From the NCBI RefSeq assembly GCF_014842255.1, contig NZ_JACYVH010000002.1:66538-110517 (forward strand): DNA of 43,980 bases, read 5' to 3'. Origin of the DNA: Frigoribacterium sp. CFBP 13712 (GTDB lineage: Bacteria; Actinomycetota; Actinomycetes; Actinomycetales; Microbacteriaceae). The notes beneath the pieces are model-generated. The model saw nothing but the letters and a program-made list of their open reading frames with translations. It did no database searches and was not told the DNA's origin. The position numbers and the translations under genes are program-made. Below, piece by piece: positions 25,005 through 34,596 of this stretch (its first letter is position 1; each line of letters starts with the position of its first letter).

Positions 25005-25072
25005 CGAGACCCCGGGAACGCGCTGAGACCCCGGCGCGCGCGGCGGGGTCTCAGCGGATGAGCGGGGTCTCG
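25005..25072. terminator. Nested GAGACCCC hairpin, copy 2
   Basis: The inner stem is 13 base pairs (25021-25033 with 25044-25056, CGCTGAGACCCCG and its complement). It is enclosed by CGAGACCCCG (25005-25014) and CGGGGTCTCG (25063-25072). It follows the hrpA stop closely and extends to within 11 bases of the lacI -10, so it may both end hrpA and shape the lacI promoter. Confidence 0.8.
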
Positions 25073-25085
25073 GCGTCGGAGCTGC

Positions 25086-28000
25086 TCAGGCGGAGGCGAG
25101 CACCTTCACGATGCGCTGCAGCGAGACGCTCTCGCTCGGCCGCAGGTCTTGAGTGAACAGGCTGAGGCGGAACTCCTCGAGCATCCACCGCGCGCGGGCG
25201 AGTGCAGGAGGCGCGGTGTCGGGCAGAGGGAACGTCCCGCCCGCGGTCTCGTACCGCTCGGTCGCCTGCTGCACCTCGCTCAGCCAGACGCGGTCGCGCT
25301 GCGGGTTCTCGAGCAGCTTCGTCGTGCGCCGGGTGATGCCGACGAGGTACACCGGCACGCGCTGCAGCTGCTGCAGCCCGGTCGCCGAGACGAAGCCGGG
25401 GTGGACGAGCCGATCGCGCTGCTGGCGCATGTCGGTCAGCGCCGCGAGGAGGTTCATCGACGTCGCGCCCTTGAGGGCCTTGTCGGCGTCGCGGGCGGCC
25501 GTCAGGGTGCGCGCCACCAGCGAGACGGTCTGGAACATCTGGTCCATCACGGCGCTCGAGACGCGGTCGCGGGCCGAGAGGAACTCCTTCTTCGTCATCA
25601 CCATGCCGTCGGGCTTCACCCGGAACAGGACGTCGTCGACGACCGCGACGAGGCAGTCCGCGAAGAGCGCCGCCGTGTTCTGGTACGGACTCGTCGCGAG
25701 GATCAGCTTCTCGGGGCTCGTCAGGTGCTGCTGCACGTAGGCGATCGGCGACGGGGTCGCGAGCATCAGCAGACGCCGCACGCCCTTCGGCGTCGCCTGC
25801 GCCTGGTCGACCGGCGTCGCCATCAGCGTGATCGAGACCGAGTCGCCGTGGTCGACCAGCGCCGGGTACGCGCGGATCACCGTGTCGCCGTGCCGGGTGT
25901 CGACCACGGCGGGCAGCTCGTCGAAGTCCCACGAGGTGATGCCGGTGCGCTCGAGGGAGTTCGCGGGGCGCTGGCCGGCGTCGGCGACCCGCCCCGCGCC
26001 TCCTCGGCCTCCGCGACCGCGGGCGTCGCGACCGCCGCCTTGCGTGACGCGCGCGACGCTGTCGCGGGTGGCGTCGCGCAGTCGGTGCTGCAGGGCGCCC
26101 AGGTCTTTGTCGCTGCCGACCTCGCGACCGCGGTCGTCGACCACGGCGTACGACACCCGGAGGTGCGCGGGCACGCGGTCGAGGTCGAAGTCGTCGACCG
26201 CGACGGGGGTGTAGGTGAGCCTCTTGATGACCGCCGCGAGGGTCGCCGTGAACGGCTCGGCGGTGTCGGCTGGGGGAGCGTCGGGCAGCTCGTCGGTGAT
26301 CTTCTTCGCCCAGTCGGCCGCGGGCACGACGTTCTTCCGGATCTGCTTCGGCAGCGACTTGATCAGCGAGGTCACCAGCTCGTCGCGGAGACCCGGCACC
26401 TGCCAGTCGAACCCGACCGGACGGAGGCGCGGCAGCAGCGGCAGGGGCACGACCACCGTCACGCCGTCGTCGTCGGCGCCGGGCTCGAACCGGTAGCGCA
26501 GCGTCAGCGTCTGGTCGCCCTGCTGCCAGGTGCTGGGGAACCCCTGCTCGTCGACGTCGGGCTCGTCGTCGCCGAGCAGGTCGGCCGCCGTCATGGTCAG
26601 CAGGTCGGGGGTGTCCTTCTGGGCCCTGCGCCACCAGCCCTCGAAGTCGCGGGTGCTGAACACGTCGGCCGGGATCCGCCGCTGGAAGAACTCGAACGCC
26701 GCGTCGCCGTCGACGAGGATGTCGCGGCGGCGGGTGCGTTCCTCCACCTCGGTCAGCTCGCGGATCAGCAGCTCGTTCTTGCGCTCGAACGCCTGCTGGG
26801 ACTCCCAGTCGCCCTCGACGAGAGCGTGCCGGATGAACAGCTCACGCGCGTAGGCCGGGTCGATGCGCGAGAACTGCACGCGCCTCCTCGGCACGATCGG
26901 CACGCCGTAGAGCGTGACCCGCTCGTAGGCGACGACGGCGCCCTGCTTCTTCTCCCAGTGCGGCTCGCCGTAGCTGCGCTTCACGAGGTCGAGGGCGAGC
27001 GGCTCGGCCCACGCGGGGTCGATGGCGCCGTTGACCCGCGCGAACAGGCGGCTCGTCTCGACCAGCTCGGCGCTCATGATCGCCGCGGGCTGCTTCTTCG
27101 CGAGCGCGCTGCCCGGGAACACCACGAAACGCGACTGCCGCGCCCCGACGTAGTCCTTCTTCTGCGGGTCGAACAGGCCGATCTGGCTGAGCAGACCGGC
27201 GAGCAGGCTGCGGTGCACCCCGTCGGGGTTCGTGCTGCGCTCGCCGATGTGCAGACCGAGGGGGCGGGAGGCGCGCGACAGCTGCCTGTACACGTCTTGC
27301 CATTCGCGGATCCGCAGGTAGTTGAGGAACTCGTCGCGGCAGAGGCGCTTGAAGGCGTTGCCGCTGAGCTCTTTCTGCTTGTCTTCGAGGTGGTTCCAGA
27401 GGTTCAGCAGGGTCATGAAGTCGCCGGCCGGGTCGCGGAACCGGGCGTGCTTCTCGTCGGCCTGGGCGCGTCTCTCGAGCGGGCGCTCGCGAGGGTCCTG
27501 GATGCTGAGGGCCGCGACGATGGCGAGCACCTCGCGGGTCGTGCCGTGCGTCTTCGACTCGACGACCATGCGGGCGAGGCGCGGGTCGATCGGCAGCCGG
27601 GTCAGCTGCTTGCCGATGCGGGTGATGTTGCCGCCCTGGGTGACGGCGCCGAGCTCGCGGAGGAGGTCGAGACCGTCTTTGATGCCGCGGGAGTCGGGCG
27701 GCTGGAGGAAGGGGAAGGCCGCGATGTCGCCGAGGTCGAGCGAGATCATCTGCAGGATGACCGCGGCGAGGTTCGTGCGGAGGATCTCGGGCTCGGTGTA
27801 CTCGGGGCGCTTCTCGAAGTCCGTCTCGCTGTAGAGGCGGATCGCGATGCCGCTGCTCGTGCGGCCCGAGCGACCGGAGCGCTGGTTGGCGCTGGCCTGC
27901 GAGATGGCCTCGATCGGGAGGCGCTGCACCTTGGCGCGGGTCGAGTAGCGGCTGATGCGGGCGGTGCCGGCGTCGATCACGTACTTGATGCCGGGCACGG

Positions 28001-28946
28001 TGAGGCTGGTCTCGGCGACGTTCGTGGCGAGGACGATGCGGCGGCGGGTGCCCGCGGTGGCGCTGGGCTGGAAGACGCGGTGCTGATCGGCGGCGCTGAG
28101 GCGGCCGTAGAGCGGCAGCACCTCGGTGTGCGGCAGGTTGCGGCCGCGGATGCTCTCTTCGGCGTCGCGGATCTCGTTCTCGCCGCTGAGGAACACCAGC
28201 ACGTCGCCGGTGCTCTCGCGGGCGAGCTCGTCGAGGCCCTCGTTGATGCCCTGCAGGTAGTCCTTGTCGTCGGCGCGCTGTCTGCGGTCGCCGGTCCGCG
28301 CCTCCTGCCGGTCGTCGTCAGGGTCGGTGTCGCCGTCGTCGTCGCCCGTGGTCTCGTCGGCGACGAGCGGGCGGTAGCGGACCTCGACCGGGTAGGTGCG
28401 GCCCGAGACCTCGACGATGGGGGCGTCGCCGAAGTGCTTCGAGAACGACTGCGGGTCGATGGTCGCGCTCGTGATGATGAGCTTGAGGTCGGGGCGGCGG
28501 GGGAGGAGCTGCTTGAGGTACCCGAGGAGGAAGTCGATGGTGAGGCTGCGCTCGTGGGCCTCGTCGATGATGATCGTGTCGTACCGGGTGAGGTCGCGGT
28601 CGAAGTGGATCTCGTTCAGCAGGATGCCGTCGGTCATCAGCTTGATCTGCGTGTCGGCGCCGACCTTGTCGGTGAAGCGGACCTGGTAGCCGACGACACC
28701 GCCGACCTCGTCGCCGAGCTCTTCGGCGATGCGCTCGCTGATCGTGCGGGCGGCGATGCGGCGGGGCTGCGTGTGGCCGATCTTCGTGCGGCCGAGCTCG
28801 AGGCAGATCTTCGGCAGCTGCGTCGTCTTGCCCGAGCCGGTGGCGCCGGCGACGATGACGACCTGGTTGTCGCGGATCGCGGCGGCGATGTCGTCGCGCC
28901 TCTGGCTGACCGGCAGCTCGGGCGGGTACGTGATGGTGGGGATCAT
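25086..28946 (-). CDS. hrpA: ATP-dependent RNA helicase HrpA
   Basis: A 1286-residue DEAH-box helicase that acts on mRNA and stalled or collided ribosomes in relatives. Walker A is GATGSGKT (34-41), the DEAH box 128-131, followed by the SAT motif (ITSATID) and the C-terminal helicase motif QRSGRSGR. The HA2/OB region and a large C-terminal DUF3418-type domain give the full HrpA length. Three exact dispersed-repeat cores, and a near copy at 26880-26890, lie in linkers: RQEARTGDRRQ between helicase motifs, RGGRGGAGRVADAG in the C-terminal part and DTAPPALAR near the end. The ATG at 28946 is chosen from the conserved start (ITYPPELPVSQRRDDI). Confidence 0.96.
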   Translation of the reverse strand: MIPTITYPPELPVSQRRDDIAAAIRDNQVVIVAGATGSGKTTQLPKICLELGRTKIGHTQPRRIAARTISERIAEELGDEVGGVVGYQVRFTDKVGADTQIKLMTDGILLNEIHFDRDLTRYDTIIIDEAHERSLTIDFLLGYLKQLLPRRPDLKLIITSATIDPQSFSKHFGDAPIVEVSGRTYPVEVRYRPLVADETTGDDDGDTDPDDDRQEARTGDRRQRADDKDYLQGINEGLDELARESTGDVLVFLSGENEIRDAEESIRGRNLPHTEVLPLYGRLSAADQHRVFQPSATAGTRRRIVLATNVAETSLTVPGIKYVIDAGTARISRYSTRAKVQRLPIEAISQASANQRSGRSGRTSSGIAIRLYSETDFEKRPEYTEPEILRTNLAAVILQMISLDLGDIAAFPFLQPPDSRGIKDGLDLLRELGAVTQGGNITRIGKQLTRLPIDPRLARMVVESKTHGTTREVLAIVAALSIQDPRERPLERRAQADEKHARFRDPAGDFMTLLNLWNHLEDKQKELSGNAFKRLCRDEFLNYLRIREWQDVYRQLSRASRPLGLHIGERSTNPDGVHRSLLAGLLSQIGLFDPQKKDYVGARQSRFVVFPGSALAKKQPAAIMSAELVETSRLFARVNGAIDPAWAEPLALDLVKRSYGEPHWEKKQGAVVAYERVTLYGVPIVPRRRVQFSRIDPAYARELFIRHALVEGDWESQQAFERKNELLIRELTEVEERTRRRDILVDGDAAFEFFQRRIPADVFSTRDFEGWWRRAQKDTPDLLTMTAADLLGDDEPDVDEQGFPSTWQQGDQTLTLRYRFEPGADDDGVTVVVPLPLLPRLRPVGFDWQVPGLRDELVTSLIKSLPKQIRKNVVPAADWAKKITDELPDAPPADTAEPFTATLAAVIKRLTYTPVAVDDFDLDRVPAHLRVSYAVVDDRGREVGSDKDLGALQHRLRDATRDSVARVTQGGGRDARGRGGRGGAGRVADAGQRPANSLERTGITSWDFDELPAVVDTRHGDTVIRAYPALVDHGDSVSITLMATPVDQAQATPKGVRRLLMLATPSPIAYVQQHLTSPEKLILATSPYQNTAALFADCLVAVVDDVLFRVKPDGMVMTKKEFLSARDRVSSAVMDQMFQTVSLVARTLTAARDADKALKGATSMNLLAALTDMRQQRDRLVHPGFVSATGLQQLQRVPVYLVGITRRTTKLLENPQRDRVWLSEVQQATERYETAGGTFPLPDTAPPALARARWMLEEFRLSLFTQDLRPSESVSLQRIVKVLASA
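25206..25216 (+). repeat. Dispersed repeat in hrpA (C-terminal)
   Basis: An exact core read in the hrpA frame as DTAPPA. Confidence 0.85.
25994..26004 (-). repeat. Dispersed repeat in hrpA (linker)
   Basis: An exact core in frame as RGGAGR within a Gly/Arg-rich linker. Confidence 0.88.
28296..28306 (-). repeat. Dispersed repeat in hrpA (helicase insert)
   Basis: An exact core encoding QEARTG inside a hydrophilic insert (TDPDDDRQEARTGDRRQ) just before the conserved YLQGINEGLDEL. Confidence 0.88.
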
Positions 28947-29020
28947 GGGCGTTCCAGCTTAAGCGCTCACGGGCCCTCCCCTGGTGCCGGGGGCCGGTCG
29001 TCCTCCACAGGGGCGCCCCC

Positions 29021-29039
29021 GCCGAGGAGGCGCGGGTCG
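29021..29039 (+). repeat. Dispersed repeat upstream of the acyl-CoA ligase
   Basis: The full-length form GCCGAGGAGGCGCGGGTCG with an exact core at 29025-29035, about 35 bases before the ligase -10 box. Confidence 0.92.
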
Positions 29040-29072
29040 ATGGACCCCGGGTGGGGGTCTGGCGAGGCGGCG

Positions 29073-29078
29073 TACTAT
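29073..29078 (+). promoter_or_regulatory. -10 box of the acyl-CoA ligase gene
   Basis: TACTAT lies 43 bases before the ATG, so this gene, unlike many neighbours, has a real 5' leader with a GGAG ribosome binding site at 29101 or 29107. Confidence 0.5.
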
Positions 29079-29121
29079 CCTGCGAGCATTACTCGTCAAC
29101 GGAGACGGAGAACACCCGAAC

Positions 29122-30705
29122 ATGAGCACCCCCTCTCGCGCGACCGCGTCGGTCGCCGCGATCCTGGCCGAATCGGCCACCCGATTCGCCGACGACATCG
29201 CCGTCATCGTGGGAGCCGAGCGCACCTCCTACGCCCAGCTCTGGCAGCAGACCCTCGCCTACGCGGGCGCACTCCGCGCCAAGGGCGTGCACGAGGGCGA
29301 CCGCGTCGCCATGCTCGTGCCCAACGTCGCCGACTTCCCCCGCGTCTACTACGCGACGCTCGCCCTCGGCGCCGTCGCGGTCCCCGTCCACGCGCTGCTC
29401 AAACGGCACGAGATCGAGTACGTGCTGCGCGACAGCGGCGCGACGATCCTGGTCTGCGCGGCCCCGCTGCTCGCCGAGGGCGCCGCCGGCGCCTCCCTGG
29501 CCGGCGTCGACGTCGTCACGGTGCTCGCCCCGGGCACCTCCGTCGACCCGCACGGCACCGGGCACGACCGGCTCGAGGCGCTCGCCGAGGCCGCCGAGCC
29601 CCTCGACACGTACGTGCCCCGCGACCCGTTCGACACCGCGACGATCCTCTACACGAGCGGCACGACCGGTCAGCCGAAGGGCGCCGAGGGGTCGCACTTC
29701 GCCCTGATCGAGCAGGTCAACACGAACCTGATGAGCACCTTCGACATGCGGCGCGGCGACGTGCTGCTCGGCGCGCTCCCGCTGTTCCACACCTTCGGTC
29801 AGACCTGCACCATGAACACCGGGCTGCGCGCGGGCGCGACGATCGTCATGCTGCCGCGCTTCGACGGCGACGCGGCCCTCGCCGCCATGGTCGAGCACGA
29901 CTGCGCGATCTTCATGGGCGTCCCGACGATGTACATGGCCCTGCTCGACGCGGCCACGCGCTCGGAGGGCAGACCGCGCCTCCGCTACGCCGTCTCGGGC
30001 GGCGCCTCGCTGCCCCTGGCCGTCCTCGAGCGCTTCGAGCAGGTCTTCGGCGCTCCACTGCACGAGGGGTACGGGCTGACCGAGACGTCGCCCGTCGCGA
30101 CCTTCAACCACGTCGGCCGCACCCCGCGGCCCGGCACCATCGGCACGCCGATCTGGGGTGTCGACGTCGAGATCGCCGACCCCGCCGTCACCGACTCGAT
30201 CGCCCTGCTGCCGCACGGCGAGATCGGCGAGCTGGTGATCCGCGGCCACAACCTGATGAACGGCTACCTGAACCGGCCCGAGGACACCGCCGAGGCGATC
30301 GTCGACGGCTGGTTCCGCACCGGCGACCTCGGCACCAAGGACGACGACGGCTACCTCACGATCGTCGACCGCACGAAGGACATGATCATCCGCAACGGCT
30401 ACAACGTGTACCCCCGCCAGGTCGAGGAGGTGCTGGCCAAGCACCCCGACGTGACCATGGCGGCGGTCTTCGGCGTGCCGCACGAGATGCACGGTCAGGA
30501 GATCGAGGCGGCCGTCGTGCTGCGCGAGGGCGCCACGGTCGAGCCCGCCGAGCTCGTCACCTTCGTCTCCGACGCGATCGCGGCGTACAAGTTCCCGCGC
30601 GTGGTGCACGTCGTCGACTCCCTGCCGCTCGGCCCGAGCGGCAAGATCCTCAAGCGGGCGCTCGTCGAGCGGTTCGGCGTGGCGGAGCCGACCCGCGCCT
30701 CCTGA
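29122..30705 (+). CDS. Long-chain fatty-acid-CoA ligase-type enzyme
   Basis: A 527-residue member of the adenylate-forming (AMP-binding) superfamily, which activates a carboxylic acid to its acyl-CoA through an acyl-AMP. The phosphate loop is LYTSGTTGQPKG near 176-187, the YGLTETSP motif follows, then GWFRTGDLG and the hinge DRTKDMIIRNGYNVYPRQVEE. The catalytic lysine is in the final GPSGKILKR. The acid substrate is not readable; the prpDBC operon downstream suggests a fatty or short-chain acid, but as inference only. The last codons PTRAS and the TGA are made by the first unit of a repeat array. Confidence 0.9.
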   Translation: MSTPSRATASVAAILAESATRFADDIAVIVGAERTSYAQLWQQTLAYAGALRAKGVHEGDRVAMLVPNVADFPRVYYATLALGAVAVPVHALLKRHEIEYVLRDSGATILVCAAPLLAEGAAGASLAGVDVVTVLAPGTSVDPHGTGHDRLEALAEAAEPLDTYVPRDPFDTATILYTSGTTGQPKGAEGSHFALIEQVNTNLMSTFDMRRGDVLLGALPLFHTFGQTCTMNTGLRAGATIVMLPRFDGDAALAAMVEHDCAIFMGVPTMYMALLDAATRSEGRPRLRYAVSGGASLPLAVLERFEQVFGAPLHEGYGLTETSPVATFNHVGRTPRPGTIGTPIWGVDVEIADPAVTDSIALLPHGEIGELVIRGHNLMNGYLNRPEDTAEAIVDGWFRTGDLGTKDDDGYLTIVDRTKDMIIRNGYNVYPRQVEEVLAKHPDVTMAAVFGVPHEMHGQEIEAAVVLREGATVEPAELVTFVSDAIAAYKFPRVVHVVDSLPLGPSGKILKRALVERFGVAEPTRAS

Positions 30706-30765
30706 GGACGACCGGCGCCTCGTGAGCCGACCCGTGCCTCCTGAGGGCGACCCGCGCCTCCTGAG
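30690..30765 (-). repeat. Four-unit tandem array of the dispersed repeat
   Basis: Units begin at 30690, 30710, 30729 and 30749, a 19-20 base period, each close to GACCCGCGCCTCCTGAG. Units 1 and 4 carry the exact core; 2 and 3 have one or two changes. Unit 1 provides the C-terminus and stop codon of the ligase. Spacers are 2-3 bases, so this is not a CRISPR array. Confidence 0.92.
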
Positions 30766-30800
30766 GGCGACGGCCGTCGCGCGATGCGGCCCGTCGCGCC

Positions 30801-30806
30801 TAGAGT
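30801..30806 (+). promoter_or_regulatory. -10 box of the prpDBC operon
   Basis: TAGAGT ends 7 bases before the GTG at 30814 and 10 before the ATG at 30817. Confidence 0.6.
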
Positions 30807-30813
30807 CGAGGGC

Positions 30814-32388
30814 GTGATGCTCAACGACGTGCACGTCCACCGTTCCGACGACCCGCTCGCCCGGGCCGACGAGCTGGCCGCGAAGCTGGCCGCAGTCGCC
30901 CTCGACCCCGTGGCCGTCGACGCCGACGTCGTCGACATGGTCGTCAACCGGGTCATCGACAACGCCGCCGTCTCGGCTGCCAGTCTCGGCCGGGCCCCCG
31001 TGGCGGCCGCCCGAGCGCAGGCCGCGGCGCGTCTGCAGACCCCCGCCGATGGCCGAGGAGGCGCGGGTCGACCGGGCACCGCCGATCGCGGTCGCGAGGG
31101 CGCCACCGTCGTCGGCCTCGACCCGGCGACCCGCGTGCAGCCCGAGTGGGCGGCGTGGGCGAACGGCGTGGCCGTGCGCGAGCTCGACTTCCACGACACG
31201 TTCCTCGCCGCCGAGTACTCGCACCCGGGCGACAACATCCCGCCGGTGCTCGCCGTGGCCCAGCACGTCGGCGCGACGGGCGAGCAGCTGGTGCGCGGTC
31301 TGGCCGCCGGCTACGAGCTGCAGATCGACCTCGTCAAGGCGATCAGCCTGCACGCCCACAAGATCGACCACGTCGCGCACCTCGGCCCGAGCGCCGCGGG
31401 CGGCATCGGCGCGCTGCTCGGACTGGACGCCGAGACGACGGCTCAGGCGATCGCGCAGGCCCTGCACACCACCACGGCGACGCGTCAGTCGCGCAAGGGC
31501 CTCATCTCGACCTGGAAGGCCTACGCCCCGGCATTCGCCGGCAAGCAGGCCGTCGTGGCCGTCGACCGGGCGCTGCGCGGGCAGACGAGCCCCAGCCCGA
31601 TCTACGAGGGCGAGGACGGCGTCATCGCCTGGCTGCTCGACGGCCCCGACGCGCACTACCGGGTGCCGCTGCCCGGCCCCGGCGAGTCGAAGCGCGCCAT
31701 CCTCGACAGCTACACGAAGGAGCACAGCGCCGAGTACCAGGCGCAGGCCTGGATCGACCTCGCCCGCCGACTCGGTCGCGAGCACCCCGAGCTGCGCGAC
31801 CCCGCCGCCGTCGAGTCGATCGTGCTGCACACCAGTCACCACACGCACGTCGTGATCGGCTCGGGCGCGGGCGATCCGCAGAAGTACGACCCGACCGCCA
31901 GCCGCGAGACGCTCGACCACTCGATCCCGTACATCGTCGCCGTCGCCCTCCAGGACGGCGAGTGGCACCACGAGCGCAGCTACGCGCCCGAGCGCGCCGC
32001 ACGCCCTGACACGGTCGCCCTCTGGCGTCGCATCACCACCGCGGAGGACGCCGAGTGGACCCGCCGGTACCACTCGATCGACCCCGCCGAGAAGGCCTTC
32101 GGCGGTCGCCTCGAGGTCACGTTCGTCGACGGCCGCCGTCTCGTCGACGAGATCGCCGTCGCGGACGCCCACCCGCTCGGCGCCCGGCCCTTCGGTCGCG
32201 ACGACTACGTGCGGAAGTTCCGCACCCTCGCCGACGGGGTGCTCGACCCGGCCGAGATCGAGAGGTTCCTCGACGTGGCGCAGCGCCTCCCCGAGCTGCG
32301 GGCCGGCGAGCTGCAGGCCCTCACCCTCGCCGCGCCTCCCGGGTCGCTCCGATCGACCGACGAGGCCCTGCCCGACGGGCTGTTCTGA
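30814..32388 (+). CDS. prpD: 2-Methylcitrate dehydratase (MmgE/PrpD family)
   Basis: A protein of about 524 residues that dehydrates 2-methylcitrate in propionyl-CoA breakdown. Family blocks are [65 protein letters not shown] and [22 protein letters not shown]. Between the N-terminal helices and WAAWANG is an insert ([18 protein letters not shown]) containing a dispersed repeat, which typical PrpD proteins lack. The start is either the GTG at 30814, favoured by the -10 spacing, or the ATG at 30817. The gene ends in a 16-base tandem duplication spanning the stop. Confidence 0.93.
   Translation: MMLNDVHVHRSDDPLARADELAAKLAAVALDPVAVDADVVDMVVNRVIDNAAVSAASLGRAPVAAARAQAAARLQTPADGRGGAGRPGTADRGREGATVVGLDPATRVQPEWAAWANGVAVRELDFHDTFLAAEYSHPGDNIPPVLAVAQHVGATGEQLVRGLAAGYELQIDLVKAISLHAHKIDHVAHLGPSAAGGIGALLGLDAETTAQAIAQALHTTTATRQSRKGLISTWKAYAPAFAGKQAVVAVDRALRGQTSPSPIYEGEDGVIAWLLDGPDAHYRVPLPGPGESKRAILDSYTKEHSAEYQAQAWIDLARRLGREHPELRDPAAVESIVLHTSHHTHVVIGSGAGDPQKYDPTASRETLDHSIPYIVAVALQDGEWHHERSYAPERAARPDTVALWRRITTAEDAEWTRRYHSIDPAEKAFGGRLEVTFVDGRRLVDEIAVADAHPLGARPFGRDDYVRKFRTLADGVLDPAEIERFLDVAQRLPELRAGELQALTLAAPPGSLRSTDEALPDGLF
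31056..31066 (+). repeat. Dispersed repeat inserted in prpD
   Basis: An exact core within GGCCGAGGAGGCGCGGGTCG, encoding RGGAGR in a non-conserved insert. Confidence 0.9.
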
Positions 32389-32405
32389 TGACGGGCTGTT
32401 CTGAT
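32374..32405 (+). repeat. 16-base tandem duplication at the prpD stop
   Basis: GACGGGCTGTTCTGAT occurs at 32374-32389 and again at 32390-32405. The first copy contains the prpD stop codon. Further CTGATG words follow up to the prpB ATG. Confidence 0.92.
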
Positions 32406-32437
32406 GCGGGAGCCGATCTGATGCTGGAGTCCCTCTG

Positions 32438-33340
32438 ATGCTGTACTCGACGCTGACCCCGGCCGAGAAGCGCCGCCGCCTCCGGGCGCGACTCGACGAC
32501 ACCGACGAGCTGCTGCGCCTCCCCGGCGCCTTCAACCCGCTGAGCGCGCGCCTGATCGAGCAGAAGGGCTTCGAGGGCGTCTACGTCTCGGGGGCCGTCG
32601 TCAGCGCTGATCTCGGGCTGCCCGACATCGGCCTCACGACCCTGACCGAGGTGGCCCAGCGGGCGCACCAGATCGCCCGGATGACCGATCTGCCGACCCT
32701 CGTCGACGCCGACACGGGTTTCGGCGAGCCGATGAACGTCGCCCGCACCGTGCAGACGATGGAGGACGCCGGGGTCGCCGGTCTGCACATCGAGGACCAG
32801 GTCAACCCCAAGCGCTGCGGTCATCTCGACGGCAAGGCGGTGGTCGACCTCGACACCGCGCTGAAGCGGATCCGTGCCGCGGCCGACGGGCGACGCGACC
32901 CCGATCTGCTGATCATGGCGCGCACCGACGTGCGGGCGATCGACGGGCTGGCGGCGGCCGTCGACCGGGCGAAGGCGCTCGTCGACGCGGGCGCCGACGC
33001 GGTGTTCCCCGAGGCGATGACCGGTCTCGACGAGTTCGAGGCGATCGCCCGGGCCGTCGACGTGCCCGTGCTGGCCAACATGACGGAGTTCGGCAAGGGA
33101 CGCCTGCACACGGCCGACGAGCTGCGCGACGCCGGCGTGCGGATCGTCATCTACCCCGTGACGCTGCTGCGGCTCGCCATGGGCGCGGCGGCCCGCGGGC
33201 TCGACGAGATCGACTCGGCGGGGACCCAGGAGGCGCTGCTCGATTCCATGCAGCACCGCACCGATCTCTACGACCTGATCGACTACCGGGGCTACTCGGC
33301 GTTCGACTCGGGCGTCTTCGACTTCACCGTGGAGCGCTGA
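32438..33340 (+). CDS. prpB: 2-Methylisocitrate lyase
   Basis: A 300-residue enzyme of the PEP mutase/isocitrate lyase superfamily that cleaves 2-methylisocitrate to pyruvate and succinate. The active-site loop K125-R-C-G-H129 ([11 protein letters not shown]) with C127 is diagnostic, and the Mg-binding aspartates D90 and D92 are in [11 protein letters not shown]. The ATG at 32438 has GGAG about 10 bases upstream. It lies 49 bases after prpD and 39 before prpC in one operon. Confidence 0.96.
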   Translation: MLYSTLTPAEKRRRLRARLDDTDELLRLPGAFNPLSARLIEQKGFEGVYVSGAVVSADLGLPDIGLTTLTEVAQRAHQIARMTDLPTLVDADTGFGEPMNVARTVQTMEDAGVAGLHIEDQVNPKRCGHLDGKAVVDLDTALKRIRAAADGRRDPDLLIMARTDVRAIDGLAAAVDRAKALVDAGADAVFPEAMTGLDEFEAIARAVDVPVLANMTEFGKGRLHTADELRDAGVRIVIYPVTLLRLAMGAAARGLDEIDSAGTQEALLDSMQHRTDLYDLIDYRGYSAFDSGVFDFTVER

Positions 33341-33379
33341 CCGCGCCTCGCACGCACACCCGATCACGAAGGAGTGACC

Positions 33380-34561
33380 ATGACCGACACCATCACGACC
33401 GACCCGCCCGTCGAGCTGCACAAGGGGCTCGCCGGCGTCGTCGTCGATCGCACCGCGGTCTCGAAGGTCGACGCGGCGAGCAACTCGCTGCTCTACCGGG
33501 GGTACCCCGTGCAGCAGCTCGCCGCCGAGCGCGACATCGAGGACGTCGCCTACCTGCTGCTGCACGGCGAACTGCCGACCGCCGCCGAACGGGCCGCCTT
33601 CGACGCCGAGCTGCGGGCAGCCCGCCCGCTGGCACCGGGCCTCCTGCACGTGATCGATCTCATCCCGACGTCGGCGCACCCGATGGACGTCGTGCGGACC
33701 GCCGTCAGCGCCATCGGCGCGGCCCAGCCCGAGCCGAGCACCGCGCCGGGCGAGTACGACGCCGCCGCGACGCGACGACTCGCCACCCGCCTGTTCGCCG
33801 TGCTGCCCGCCGTCATCGCCTACGACCAGCGCCGCCGCCACGATCTGCCCCCGATCGCCCCGCGCGACGACCTCGGCTACAGCGCCGACTTCCTCCACCA
33901 GGTGTTCGGACGCGAGGCCGACCCGCTCGACGTCGACGCCTTCGACACGTCGATGGTGCTCTACGCCGAGCACTCGTTCAACGCCTCGACGTTCACGGCG
34001 CGGGTGATCGCCTCGACGCTCTCCGATCTGCACTCGTCGGTGGTCGGCGCCATCGGCGCCCTGAAGGGGCCGCTGCACGGCGGCGCGAACGAGGCGGCCC
34101 TCGAGCTGCTGGCCCGGGTGACCGACGCCGGGGGCGCCGCGGGCGCGGGCGCCTGGCTCGACGGGGCGTTCGCCCGGCACGAGAAGATCATGGGCTTCGG
34201 TCACCGGGTGTACAAGAACGGCGACAGCCGGGTGCCGACCATGGAGGAGGCGCTGGCCGGCCTCGTCGACCGGGCCCGCGCCTCCGGAGACGACCGCGTC
34301 GGCGACCTCGCCGCGACCTACGAGGCGCTCGCCGCCGGAGTGCTCGAACGGAAGAACCTGAAGCCGAACGTCGACTACCCGTCGGGGCTGGCCTACCACC
34401 TGATGGGCTTCGACACGTCGGTGTTCACGCCGCTGTTCGTCGCCGCACGGGTGCTCGGCTGGAGCGCCCACGTGATCGAGCAGCGCGAGGCGAACTCGCT
34501 GATCAGGCCGCTGAGCCACTACGACGGGGTCGAGCTGCGCGACGTGCCGCCCCGCGGCTGA
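33380..34561 (+). CDS. prpC: 2-Methylcitrate synthase / citrate synthase
   Basis: A 393-residue citrate synthase-family enzyme that condenses propionyl-CoA with oxaloacetate. Catalytic residues are H233 ([11 protein letters not shown]), H275 ([13 protein letters not shown]) and D332 (NVDYPSG). Its length and its place after prpD-prpB favour methylcitrate synthase over the housekeeping enzyme. The ATG at 33380 is preferred over the GTG at 33374, since GAAGGAG stands 5 bases before the ATG but runs into the GTG. No PrpR regulator gene is seen next to the operon. Confidence 0.95.
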   Translation: MTDTITTDPPVELHKGLAGVVVDRTAVSKVDAASNSLLYRGYPVQQLAAERDIEDVAYLLLHGELPTAAERAAFDAELRAARPLAPGLLHVIDLIPTSAHPMDVVRTAVSAIGAAQPEPSTAPGEYDAAATRRLATRLFAVLPAVIAYDQRRRHDLPPIAPRDDLGYSADFLHQVFGREADPLDVDAFDTSMVLYAEHSFNASTFTARVIASTLSDLHSSVVGAIGALKGPLHGGANEAALELLARVTDAGGAAGAGAWLDGAFARHEKIMGFGHRVYKNGDSRVPTMEEALAGLVDRARASGDDRVGDLAATYEALAAGVLERKNLKPNVDYPSGLAYHLMGFDTSVFTPLFVAARVLGWSAHVIEQREANSLIRPLSHYDGVELRDVPPRG

Positions 34562-34583
34562 ACCACGGGACGTCGCCGCCGCC

Positions 34584-34589
34584 TACCGT
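34584..34589 (+). promoter_or_regulatory. -10 box of leaderless gene 34597
   Basis: TACCGT ends 7 bases before the ATG at 34597. The identical hexamer and spacing precede the sulfurtransferase at 38071. Confidence 0.62.
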
Positions 34590-34596
34590 GGGCGGC

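Noticed and set aside
25149-30725. A very long plus-strand open frame (about 1858 codons) opposite hrpA and in another frame of the ligase gene
   Set aside because: It is a high-GC shadow of hrpA and the acyl-CoA ligase. Its translation is low-complexity and Arg/Val/Gly-rich with no domain, while the opposite frame is a complete HrpA.
30690-30765. Possible small CRISPR array
   Set aside because: Units are 17 bases with 2-3 base spacers, not unique 30-base spacers, and no cas gene is present.
29089-32535. Long minus-strand open frame opposite the ligase and prpD
   Set aside because: The plus-strand products are recognisable enzymes over their full length; the antisense frame has no domain.
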